A stretch of DNA of 64,000 nt from Acidimicrobiia bacterium (GTDB lineage Bacteria; Actinomycetota; Acidimicrobiia; Acidimicrobiales; Poriferisodalaceae), in NCBI GenBank assembly GCA_022820505.1, contig JAJEFK010000002.1, positions 62,001 to 126,000 on the forward strand, written 5' to 3'. A model generated the notes under the pieces. The model was not told the DNA's origin. It worked only from the letters and a program-made list of their open reading frames with translations, and did no database searches. The position numbers and the translations under genes are program-made. How positions within the stretch are numbered: the first letter of the stretch is position 1; every line of letters begins with the position of its first letter. Shown here in pieces: positions 46,518-54,642 of the stretch.

Positions 46518-47582
46518 ATGCTGAGTAGCCTCACAGCGTTCTCCGAGTCCCGGCCCAGAGGCCGGCGACACGGAATTCTCCAGCCCCGAAAGCCAGACGC
46601 CGTGCGCAATCACACTGCCCCGCAAACGCACGTGGCCGATGCCGAGACATTCCGGCAGACGTTCGAGCGCATCACTGCGAACGTGGAGCGGGTCATTCGC
46701 GGCAAGCCCGACGCGGTCGGGCTCTCGCTTCTGTGCCTGCTGTGCGACGGACACTTGCTGATCGAAGACGTGCCGGGGGTCGGCAAGACCAGTCTCGCCA
46801 AGTCACTGGCAGCATCGATTGACGCACCGTTCGGCCGGATTCAATTCACACCTGACGTGCTGCCGTCTGACGTCATCGGCGTGAACGTATGGGATGAACG
46901 TGAGCGCACCTTCGAGTTCCGTCCTGGCGCGCTCTTCTCCAGCATCGTGCTGGTCGACGAGATCAACCGGGCCTCGCCGAAGACGCAGGCGGCATTGCTC
47001 GAAGCAATGCAGGAACGCCAGGTCACGACCGATCGCACCACACGACCGCTCGGTCAGCCGTTCATGGTGATTGCGACGCAGAACCCGATCGAGCACGAAG
47101 GCACGTACCCGTTGCCCGAGTCTCAACTCGACAGGTTCCTGATGCGCGTCAGCATCGGCTACCCGGATGCAGATTCGGCCGTCGAGGTGCTCGATCTCCA
47201 CGACGGCACCAGCGAGATCACGCTCGAGCCTGTAGCCACTGCCAGCGAGGTGCTCGCGATGACTCGCACTGTCACCGAAGTCCACGTCGCCCCGGTGCTG
47301 CGCCGCTACATCGTCGCCGTGGCCGATGCGTCGCGGCAGCGCGGCACGATCACGCTGGGCATCAGCCCGCGCGCCACGCTCGACCTGCAGCGTGTTGCAC
47401 AGGCACGCGCGCTCGCCGCCGGCCGGAACTACGTGGTGCCCGACGATGTGAAAGCCGTCGCTGAGCCGGTGCTCGGTCACCGGATCCGCCTGAGTGCTGA
47501 TGCGCAATTGCAGGGCTTGACCCCCCAGACAGCCCTGCGCGACGTCTTCGACGCTGTCGCCGTCCCAACCGTCGCCGGCTAA
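46518..47582 (+). CDS. MoxR-type AAA+ ATPase
   Basis: A 354-residue ATPase chaperone. IEDVPGVGKTSLAKSLA is Walker A, SIVLVDEINRASPKTQ Walker B with the DEIN, FMVIATQNPIEHEGTYPLPE sensor 1, and SPRATLDLQRVAQAR the C-terminal lid. MoxR proteins insert metals or mature partners, usually beside DUF58 and a transglutaminase, as here. ATG at 46518 has GAGGG seven bases before it; GTG at 46602 or 46632 would give a more usual N terminus, so the first 30-40 residues are uncertain. Confidence 0.92.
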   Translation: MLSSLTAFSESRPRGRRHGILQPRKPDAVRNHTAPQTHVADAETFRQTFERITANVERVIRGKPDAVGLSLLCLLCDGHLLIEDVPGVGKTSLAKSLAASIDAPFGRIQFTPDVLPSDVIGVNVWDERERTFEFRPGALFSSIVLVDEINRASPKTQAALLEAMQERQVTTDRTTRPLGQPFMVIATQNPIEHEGTYPLPESQLDRFLMRVSIGYPDADSAVEVLDLHDGTSEITLEPVATASEVLAMTRTVTEVHVAPVLRRYIVAVADASRQRGTITLGISPRATLDLQRVAQARALAAGRNYVVPDDVKAVAEPVLGHRIRLSADAQLQGLTPQTALRDVFDAVAVPTVAG

Positions 47583-47595
47583 AGGGCTGGGCTGC

Positions 47596-48789
47596 ATGCT
47601 GACGCGGCGGGGCTGGTCCGTCGGGATCGGCTCAGCAGTCGCCGCCGGGGCCGGTCGGCTATTCGGCATGGGTGAGCTTTTGGTGCTCGCATTGGCGGGG
47701 ATCGCACTGATCTCGGGTTCGGTGGTGTGGACCCGGACGCGACGGATCCGTCTCAGGATCCAGCGTTCGGTCCAACCTGCGCGTGTCCATGCCGGTGGCA
47801 AGGCACGGGTGCAGCTCGTCCTCACCAACTTGGGCGGACATGCCCCCGTGCTCCAGCTCACCGATCCGGTGACCGGCACGCTCGGCGCGCGCCTGCGAGT
47901 CGGCCCGCTGCTCGCCGCCGAGCGTCTGAGCACGTCGTACCTGCTGCCCACTCAACGCCGTGGCCGTTTGGAGATCGGACCAGCAGAGGTCGATATCGTC
48001 GACCCGCTCGGTCTGGCCCGTACCTCCGTCGGCGACGGCCCGCGGACGATGCTGGTCGTCTATCCCGCTACGCAGACTCTGGTGCCGCCGCGCCTGGCTC
48101 GCGGGCCTGAACCGTTGGGCCTTGCCGCAGATGTCCACACCTTGCAGCGCATCGGCGAGGATTTCTATGCGCTGCGCGACTACACCGCCGGCGACGATGT
48201 TCGCCGCATCCACTGGCCCTCGACGGCGCGTCTCGGCCGCCCGATGGTGCGGGAGGACGAAGTGCCCCGCCGGAGCCGGGTCACGGTGGTGCTCGACACT
48301 CGCAGCACCGCTTTTGACGCTGACCCGCTCGCCGATGGGCGCTTCGAACTTGCCGTATCTGCGGCCGCGAGCGTCGTGCTTGCCAGCGCCACTCGGCATG
48401 ACCCGCTGCGACTGCTGACGGTGGCGGGCGCAGATACCGGCTTCGTGACCTCGGGGGAAGGCTTGGCGCAGCTGTTCGATCATCTCGCCGATGTCTCCAC
48501 ATCTGCGCAGGGATCCCTGCGCAGCACGCTTGCGGCAGCCGCGGCGACGGCCGTAGGCGCAGTGGTCGTGGTGCTCGGAGGCACCGCATTCGATGCGGCG
48601 CGAGATGCCGAAGCAATCTCGGCGGCGGGGTCGCGCACGTCGTCGATGACCGTCATCCGCGTGTGCAGACCTGGTGATGCCCTGCCAGCGGGTGGCCCGG
48701 GAGTTGTCGACATCAGCACGCTGGCCGACCTCGGACCAAAGTGGGCTGCAGCGCAGACATCGTCCCAAGCGAACGCGTTGCGCACATGA
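47596..48789 (+). CDS. DUF58 domain protein (MoxR partner)
   Basis: A 397-residue membrane-anchored protein. Two N-terminal hydrophobic segments (about 9-44) are followed by a beta-sandwich (VQLVLTNLGGHAPVLQL) and the DUF58 core FYALRDYTAGDDVRRIHWPS, then a von Willebrand A-like fold starting VTVVLDTRSTAF. The D-x-S motif of the VWA metal site is not complete (D-T-R-S). It probably works on the envelope with the preceding MoxR and following transglutaminase, whose start overlaps its stop. Confidence 0.88.
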   Translation: MLTRRGWSVGIGSAVAAGAGRLFGMGELLVLALAGIALISGSVVWTRTRRIRLRIQRSVQPARVHAGGKARVQLVLTNLGGHAPVLQLTDPVTGTLGARLRVGPLLAAERLSTSYLLPTQRRGRLEIGPAEVDIVDPLGLARTSVGDGPRTMLVVYPATQTLVPPRLARGPEPLGLAADVHTLQRIGEDFYALRDYTAGDDVRRIHWPSTARLGRPMVREDEVPRRSRVTVVLDTRSTAFDADPLADGRFELAVSAAASVVLASATRHDPLRLLTVAGADTGFVTSGEGLAQLFDHLADVSTSAQGSLRSTLAAAAATAVGAVVVVLGGTAFDAARDAEAISAAGSRTSSMTVIRVCRPGDALPAGGPGVVDISTLADLGPKWAAAQTSSQANALRT

Positions 48790-51050
48790 AGGGGCGCAGC
48801 CTGTGGCAGGTGGAGGTCTCTCTCTGGCTGCTGACCCTGCTCTCGGTTCTCACTGCTCGCCGCCTGTTCGACGCGTGGGACTACGCGCCGCTGTGGCTCA
48901 TGATGGCGTTGGGCGGTCATGCCTCGGCTGCAGTCACACGGCGCCAGCGCTGGCCCTTCGCAGCCGCAGCGACGGCATCGGCGGTGATGCTGATCATCGT
49001 CGAAGGACTGGCCCTGTACTCCGACACACTCTGGCTGCGCTTGCTTCCCACAGCGGAGACGCTGCGACAAGCGGCGGCCGACGTGACGGCGGCCTGGGAT
49101 GCCTTCGGCATAGTGGAAGCGCCGACGCCGGCCACCGCGGGCTTCCTGCTGGTCGGCGGGGCCGTCATCTGGCTCGCCGCTTTTGTCGCCGACGGACTGG
49201 CACTGCGCGCGCAATCAGTAGGAGAAGGGCTGCTTCCCGCCTTCGGCGTGCTCGCATTCGTGGCGGCATTGGGCACGGATGCATGGCGAATCCGCAGTGC
49301 CGCTGCGATGGTCGTCTGTGCAGCAGCGTTCGTGGCCGCACACGGAATCCACCACACCGGCGACCGGACATCGGTGGGCGCGACCGACCGGCGGCGCGCA
49401 GCCGTGCCAATGCGCACGGCACTGCGCTTGGGAATCCTCGCAGCGCTTGGCGCTGCGCTGCTGGTGCCGCTGCTCCCTGGCAGCGACGCCCCAGCGATCG
49501 TCTCGTGGAAAGACCTCGATGGCAGCTCGCCTGCGTCGAGGGTGACGATCAGCCCCCTGGTCAACGCCCAAGGTCGCCTGGTGGGCACCTCGGGTGCCGA
49601 GCTGTTCCGAGTCGAGGCAGATGCCCCGGCATATTGGAGGGTCTCAGGCCTCAGCCGTTTCGACGGAACGTTCTGGGGATCCGAGCAGCTCTACGGGGAT
49701 GCATCCGGGCACCTGGATGGGCGAGCCAGCGGCGAATTGCTCACCCAGCAGTTCACCATCGGAGCACTCGACAGCATCTGGCTGCCCGCCGCATACGAGC
49801 CAGTCGCATACGACGGCCCCGATGCGCTGTACGACCCGGAGACCGGCACGTTGGTCACCGAGCACAGCAGCGAGCTGGAGTCGGGCATGACCTACACGGT
49901 CAGCTCGAATGTCAATGTTCCCTCAGTCGCAGGGCTCGTGGCCGCCAGCGGGGACGTGCCCTCAGACATCGCCGAGAACTACTTGGACTTGCCATCCGAC
50001 TTCAACCAGCGCGTGGTCGGTCTCGCGGCTGACATCACAGCCGACGCGGCCGGCCCGTACGCGAAGGCCCTGGCGCTGCAGAACTTCTTCCTCGAGAACT
50101 TCGTCTACGCATTGAGAGTGCCCAGCGGGCACGATGCCGAACGCATGGAACAGTTCCTGTTCGAAGATCGGCGCGGCTATTGCGAGCAGTTCGCCGGTAC
50201 CTACGCTGCGATGGCCCGGGCGATCGGCTTGCCTTCGCGCGTGGCGGTGGGTTTCACGCCCGGCGAACTGATCGACGGCGTCTATGTGGTCCGGGGCGAG
50301 CATTACCACGCTTGGCCCGAGGTCTGGATTGCGGGACGCTGGGTGTACTTCGAGCCGACGCCGGGGCGAGGTGCCCCCGGGGCTGTCGTCTACACCGGAG
50401 TGGCGCCCCAGCAAGTGGTGCCGGGCGATCCCGAGGCGGCCGGCGAAGCGGGCTCGGGATTCATCGGCGAGCTGGGCCTCGAGGACCTGGAAGGCCTTTC
50501 AGGCGATCTCGAAGGCTTCGTGGACGTCCTTGACTTCGAGGGCTCGCAGGCACCGACGGGGAGCTGGTCGGAGTGGCTCGTCGTTCCGTTCTATGCGGTG
50601 CTGGCAGTCGGGATTGGCTGGCTCATCATCGTGCCGTCGGCCGTGCGAGTCCGTCGGGCATTGCACCACCGGCGCGCCCGTCACGACGCGCGCGCCGCGG
50701 TCAGTGCCGCATGGGATGACGTTGCTGAAACGCTGTTCAACCTCGGTTTCGACCAGCGCGCGGTCGAGACGCATGCCGAATTTGCCGATCGCGTCGACCG
50801 CCGGCTGCGCATCGATTCAGGCGAGCTGCGCTCATTGGCGGCTGCCGCTCAGGAGGCTGCTTACGCGGCTGAGCCCCCGACACCGCAGACGGTCACCGAA
50901 GCCAAGCTGGATGCACAGCATCTCGAAGGGCGCATCCGGTCTGCGCGCAGCCGCTGGGACCGCATCGGGACTGCATGCCGCCCGTCCGCGCTGACAGCAG
51001 GACCCCGCTCGCGCCGTCGGCACCGCGTCGGGCTGAGTGGCAGGGGTTAG
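48786..51050 (+). CDS. Membrane transglutaminase-like protein (TgpA type, DUF3488/DUF4129)
   Basis: A 754-residue membrane protein. About six helices fill residues 1-235; a periplasmic region follows with the transglutaminase triad: Cys in RRGYCEQFAGTYAAMARAIG, His in EHYHAWPEVWI and an acidic residue in YFEPTPG (Glu here, often Asp). A helix at about 612-633 precedes a cytoplasmic DUF4129 tail. Such proteins modify or cleave envelope substrates; the reaction is not known. ATG at 48786 overlaps the DUF58 stop. The 3' end meets DUF3040 with a four-base overlap. Confidence 0.9.
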   Translation: MKGRSLWQVEVSLWLLTLLSVLTARRLFDAWDYAPLWLMMALGGHASAAVTRRQRWPFAAAATASAVMLIIVEGLALYSDTLWLRLLPTAETLRQAAADVTAAWDAFGIVEAPTPATAGFLLVGGAVIWLAAFVADGLALRAQSVGEGLLPAFGVLAFVAALGTDAWRIRSAAAMVVCAAAFVAAHGIHHTGDRTSVGATDRRRAAVPMRTALRLGILAALGAALLVPLLPGSDAPAIVSWKDLDGSSPASRVTISPLVNAQGRLVGTSGAELFRVEADAPAYWRVSGLSRFDGTFWGSEQLYGDASGHLDGRASGELLTQQFTIGALDSIWLPAAYEPVAYDGPDALYDPETGTLVTEHSSELESGMTYTVSSNVNVPSVAGLVAASGDVPSDIAENYLDLPSDFNQRVVGLAADITADAAGPYAKALALQNFFLENFVYALRVPSGHDAERMEQFLFEDRRGYCEQFAGTYAAMARAIGLPSRVAVGFTPGELIDGVYVVRGEHYHAWPEVWIAGRWVYFEPTPGRGAPGAVVYTGVAPQQVVPGDPEAAGEAGSGFIGELGLEDLEGLSGDLEGFVDVLDFEGSQAPTGSWSEWLVVPFYAVLAVGIGWLIIVPSAVRVRRALHHRRARHDARAAVSAAWDDVAETLFNLGFDQRAVETHAEFADRVDRRLRIDSGELRSLAAAAQEAAYAAEPPTPQTVTEAKLDAQHLEGRIRSARSRWDRIGTACRPSALTAGPRSRRRHRVGLSGRG

Positions 51051-51424
51051 CTGGGGTCGTTGCGGAAGCGACGCCGCATGCGGTCGCCGAAGGAATCCGG
51101 GCTATTCGGCCGCGAGCGCTTGGCGATCGAGTCTGAGACCTTCTCGAGTCCGAGCTTGCCCATCTTGCGGACATTGCGCTCGATCACCACCGCGCTGGCG
51201 AAGACCACGAGGAACGCGACGAACGACAGCGCAAAGTGCACTTGCAGACCCAAGCCGATGCCGACCAATCCGAGGATTCCGCCGAGCACTGCCCAGCGGA
51301 TGTTGCGCAGCGCATGGCGAGTCAGCGTGGTCTCCGACACCTCCCGCGCGAATTCCGGATCGGTGTCGTAGAAGTCCTTCTCGATCTCGAGCAGGATGCG
51401 TTGTTCGTCTTCCGATAGCGGCAC
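51047..51424 (-). CDS. DUF3040 family membrane protein
   Basis: A 125-residue protein. PLSEDEQRILLEIEKDFYD at the N terminus is the DUF3040 signature, two helices follow at about 50-68 and 70-90, and the C terminus is basic. Role unknown. GTG at 51424 begins exactly at the family N terminus. It is downstream of dinB, a common neighbour in actinobacteria. Confidence 0.85.
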   Translation of the reverse strand: MPLSEDEQRILLEIEKDFYDTDPEFAREVSETTLTRHALRNIRWAVLGGILGLVGIGLGLQVHFALSFVAFLVVFASAVVIERNVRKMGKLGLEKVSDSIAKRSRPNSPDSFGDRMRRRFRNDPS

Positions 51425-51516
51425 GCACAGGCTCCAAATGCTGTATTGCCGATGTTGCTGCCAGTGTAGGACCGCGCCCGGCACTACTTCCACGCACCCC
51501 CGATGTACGGCACCAT

Positions 51517-52896
51517 TCAGCGGCCCCAACGGCGCTCGCCCGCGGTGCCATCACGCAGAGCCGCCGATCCGTGGGCGATCACGGATCGGCCGAAACGGTC
51601 TCGAATGGCATCGAGCGCATCAGCGAGCCTGAGATCGAGCTCGGTGTCACCCGTCGGGCCCCAGACCGCCTCATCACCGGACCCAGTCGCAGTGTCGGGC
51701 GGCAGGTCCAAGTTGAAAGCCAGCTGATGAGGCTCTGCTGAAGCTGCCTCGCGCTCGTCGAGCGATCCTGTCGAACGCGCCATCTCCGCAGACGCCGATT
51801 CTTCCAGGTTCGACACTGCAACTCCCAGCAAGCGGATTCCTCCGTCGAGGGCGAGCGTGCCGATCAGCTTCTGCGCGACATGGGCGAGCGCATGTCCGGT
51901 CTGGATCGGTTCGGGAAGCGTGTGTGCTCGCGTGCGCAGCGAAAAATCGGGATGCTTGACCTTCACGGTCACCGTTCGTCCCGACAACCCGTTGGCGCGC
52001 AGGCGTGATGCGACGGCATCGGCGAGGCGTATCGCTTCGCTCCGGACGCGTTCGACACCGGTCAGATCGGTCTCGAACGTCTGCTCGTGGCTCACCGAAC
52101 GCGGGAGTCCGCCCCGATGGACCGGCCGATCGTCAATTCCCTGCGCCAGCGCTGCGAGATGCGCGCCGTGCGCTGCACCGACAGTCGAAACCAGCTGATT
52201 CAGCGGCACAGCCGCCAGATCGCCCACGGTGTAGATGTCGATCTCGTTCAGCCGGCGGAGCGTGACGGGGCCGACCCCCCACAGCGCCTCCACACGATGA
52301 GCCTGCAAGAAACGCAATTCCTCCGCGACACTGACTACACAGACGCCGAGCCCCGGCCGGGGTCCGTCGGGGTGCACTGCCGGCTTTGCCGCGACCGACG
52401 CGAGCTTCGCCAGGGTCTTGTTCGACGCAACGCCGACAGAACAATCCAGCGCCACCGCTTCCCGTACGGCGTTGCGCAAGTGCCAGGCGATCTCCGACGA
52501 TGAACCAAACAGCCGGTGGGCACCGGAGACATCCAGGAAGGCCTCATCCAGCGAGATGGGCTCCACGTGGGGAGTGACCGACTCGAAAACGTCCGCAATC
52601 GCCGATGAGGCTTCGATGTAGCCGGAGAAGTCCGACGTGACCACGACGGCGGACGGACAGAGGCGACGTGCTTGTGCGGTCGGCATGGCGGCGTGCACGC
52701 CTGCAGCCCGGGCTTCGTAGCTGGCGGATGCCACGACGCCTCTCCTGCCGGATCCCCCGACGATCACGGGTCGCCCGATCAGCGATGGATCGCGCATGCG
52801 CTCGACTTCCACGTAGAACGCGTCCATGTCGACATGAAGGATCGGCAGCTCGCCGGTTTCAGCCTCATCGGGCGATCGACGCTGTGGCTGGCTCAT
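51517..52896 (-). CDS. dinB: DNA polymerase IV
   Basis: A 459-residue Y-family translesion polymerase. ILHVDMDAFYVEVE and ISLDEAFLDVSG supply the catalytic acids; VGVASNKTLAKLAS is the palm/finger segment, and a helix-hairpin-helix (LWGVGPVTLRRLNE) precedes the little-finger domain. A possible sliding-clamp peptide QLAFNL lies near residue 393. It extends about 60 residues beyond this peptide. ATG overlaps the Nudix stop by four bases. Confidence 0.94.
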   Translation of the reverse strand: MSQPQRRSPDEAETGELPILHVDMDAFYVEVERMRDPSLIGRPVIVGGSGRRGVVASASYEARAAGVHAAMPTAQARRLCPSAVVVTSDFSGYIEASSAIADVFESVTPHVEPISLDEAFLDVSGAHRLFGSSSEIAWHLRNAVREAVALDCSVGVASNKTLAKLASVAAKPAVHPDGPRPGLGVCVVSVAEELRFLQAHRVEALWGVGPVTLRRLNEIDIYTVGDLAAVPLNQLVSTVGAAHGAHLAALAQGIDDRPVHRGGLPRSVSHEQTFETDLTGVERVRSEAIRLADAVASRLRANGLSGRTVTVKVKHPDFSLRTRAHTLPEPIQTGHALAHVAQKLIGTLALDGGIRLLGVAVSNLEESASAEMARSTGSLDEREAASAEPHQLAFNLDLPPDTATGSGDEAVWGPTGDTELDLRLADALDAIRDRFGRSVIAHGSAALRDGTAGERRWGR

Positions 52897-53399
52897 GAGG
52901 TTGCCGGCGTCACCACCAATCCGTCGCGATGATCCCCGGTCACCGTGTACCGGAACACATGGCCTCGCGGCGCTCCGCCTGCGAGGTACTTCAGCAATGG
53001 CTCAGCCATCCATGCGTATTGGCCGGTGAGCAGATCTTCGAGTTCGGCGACGCGTACCCACCGGGCATCGAAGACGATGCCGTCGGGATCGGCGACATCC
53101 AGATCGCCGCTCCAGTGCTGGGCTTCGTGCACCTCCACCGTCAGGAACCAGCCGGGTCCGTCGCTGCCATCTGCCTCGACGATGTACAGCGGGCCGTCCC
53201 AGGTCGATACTTGCAGGCCAGTTTCCTCGGCTACCTCACGGGTCAATGCTCCGAGCACGGTCTCGCCCGGATCGACCACACCGCCCGGCGTGCTCCAGTC
53301 GGTGCTGCCGTTGCGTCGACGGTTGTTGACCATGAGCACGGCATCACCGTGCGCGAGGATGCCGCCGGCGACAGCCCATCTATGCACGTCAGCCGGCAT
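52893..53399 (-). CDS. Nudix hydrolase
   Basis: A 168-residue pyrophosphohydrolase. The Nudix box is complete: GGVVDPGETVLGALTREVAE followed by ETGL. VAGGILAHGDAVLMVNNRRR precedes it. Substrate is unknown; its coupling to dinB hints at cleaning damaged nucleotides, which is an inference only. ATG at 53399 gives the normal length; the frame is open upstream. Confidence 0.88.
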   Translation of the reverse strand: MPADVHRWAVAGGILAHGDAVLMVNNRRRNGSTDWSTPGGVVDPGETVLGALTREVAEETGLQVSTWDGPLYIVEADGSDGPGWFLTVEVHEAQHWSGDLDVADPDGIVFDARWVRVAELEDLLTGQYAWMAEPLLKYLAGGAPRGHVFRYTVTGDHRDGLVVTPATS

Positions 53400-53533
53400 T
53401 GGCGCAGTCTGCCACGCAAGGCGCGGGGCTGAGCTCCGCCCCTGATCGGCCCGTGAACCCGTACCGAGCGGAGACGGTGACCATGAACGGGAAGAACGGG
53501 CCATTGACGATGTGCTGTACGCCTGGTCGTACC

Positions 53534-53854
53534 ATGGCGCGGGTGAGCATGCACGACGACGGCGACAGTGTTGGGCTCACTGCGGCGCCCACCGCGCTGC
53601 CTTCGGTTCTGGCCAGGGCCTTGGCTTTCGCTGCAATTGTCGTTGCGGCAGTGTGCGGCGGCCTCGCGGGCTATGCGACGAGCGCCCTGCAGTGCAGCGG
53701 AGGATGCGTCGGGCCGGCGCTGGGCGGAACGGCAATCGGGGCCCTCGCGGCCGCGGCAGGCGTGGCTGCGCTCGCGGCCCTCGTGCTGCGCTCGATGAGC
53801 GAATGGGCCGACCAAGCCTCGGCACAACTCCGCAAGAAGGGAGCACGGCGTTGA
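53534..53854 (+). CDS. Small two-helix membrane protein with a Cys pair, first gene of a two-component operon
   Basis: A 106-residue protein with helices at about 26-47 and 61-84. The loop between them has C-x3-C (LQCSGGCVG), probably on the outer face; the C-terminal tail is basic. ATG at 53483 with a GGAG site nine bases upstream is an alternative start adding 17 residues. I do not recognise the family. Its stop overlaps the response-regulator start (TTGA), so it is co-translated and could be a sensor accessory. Confidence 0.6.
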   Translation: MARVSMHDDGDSVGLTAAPTALPSVLARALAFAAIVVAAVCGGLAGYATSALQCSGGCVGPALGGTAIGALAAAAGVAALAALVLRSMSEWADQASAQLRKKGARR

Positions 53855-54531
53855 CTACCAACGTTCTCGCAGTCGAAGACGACGAGCGGATCCGTACGGC
53901 GCTGCGTCTCGCGCTCGAGGACGAGGGCTGGCAGGTCAGCGAGGCCGAGTCGTGCGAAGAAGCCCTCGAGCAATTCACGCCTGAGAGCACTGATGTCGTG
54001 CTCGTGGACATCATGCTGCCCGGTCTCGACGGGTTCGAGCTGTGCCGCTCCATCAGGCGGATCAGCCATGTGCCGATCATCATGGTGACCGCTCGCGACG
54101 ACACGCACGACGTCGTTGCAGGACTTGAAGCCGGCGCGGACGACTATCTCACCAAGCCCTTCGCACCCAAGGAGTTGTCGGCGCGCATCAGGGCCTTGCT
54201 GCGGCGAAGCAGGACGGTGGACGGCAGCGGCCTGCCACGAACCGTCGGCGACCTCGAGATCTTTCCCGATGAGGGCGTCGTGACCAAGGGCGGCGACGAG
54301 TTGCACCTGACCAAGACCGAGTTCCGGCTGCTCTGCGAGCTGTCCGACAATCCCGGCAAGGTGATGAGTCGCGAGCAGCTGCTCGAACGAGTCTGGGGCT
54401 ACGACTACTTCGGCGATGGCCGCCTGGTGGACGTGCACGTCCGCCGGCTGCGGCTCAAGATCGAGGACGATCCGGCCAGCCCGCGCTACGTGGCGACGGC
54501 TCGCGGCCTGGGTTACAAGCTGCGGGCGTGA
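53851..54531 (+). CDS. OmpR/PhoB-family response regulator (MtrA-like)
   Basis: A 226-residue regulator. The receiver has acidic residues at 10-11, the phosphorylated Asp about 53 (VVLVDIMLPGLDG), the switch Thr in IIMVTARDD and Lys in LTKPFAPKELSARI. The C-terminal winged helix has LTKTEFRLLCELSDN and VDVHVRRLRLKIEDD. Start TTG at 53851 has AAGGGAG seven bases upstream. With the kinase and the GerMN lipoprotein it resembles mtrA-mtrB-lpqB, which controls envelope and division genes in actinobacteria. Confidence 0.9.
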   Translation: MTTNVLAVEDDERIRTALRLALEDEGWQVSEAESCEEALEQFTPESTDVVLVDIMLPGLDGFELCRSIRRISHVPIIMVTARDDTHDVVAGLEAGADDYLTKPFAPKELSARIRALLRRSRTVDGSGLPRTVGDLEIFPDEGVVTKGGDELHLTKTEFRLLCELSDNPGKVMSREQLLERVWGYDYFGDGRLVDVHVRRLRLKIEDDPASPRYVATARGLGYKLRA

Positions 54532-54642
54532 GATGAGGCTGCGCTGGCCGCGGCCCCTGCGCCGGTTGCTGTGCCTGATGGCGGCAACCGGACTTCAGGC
54601 GTGACATGAGGCTGCGCTGGCCTCGTCCTTTGCGTCGGTTGC
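54525..54642 (+). repeat. Tandem 45-bp imperfect duplication (period 73) at the kinase start
   Basis: GGCGTGA-G-ATGAGGCTG at 54525 recurs as GGCGTGA-C-ATGAGGCTG at 54598. The two 45-base units (54525-54569 and 54598-54642) match at 39 positions. Within the first 12 codons after each ATG there are five differences, all silent, so both encode MRLRWPRPLRRL. The second unit is the true kinase start. Confidence 0.8.
54533..54604 (+). CDS. Possible 23-codon leader ORF duplicating the kinase N terminus
   Basis: ATG at 54533 opens a frame of 23 residues: the same first 12 residues as the histidine kinase, then LCLMAATGLQA and a stop. It begins one base after the response-regulator stop and ends one base before the kinase ATG, so ribosomes could pass from one to the next. 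It may be a translated coupling peptide or simply a relic of the duplication; there is no evidence that the peptide itself acts. Confidence 0.35.
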   Translation: MRLRWPRPLRRLLCLMAATGLQA

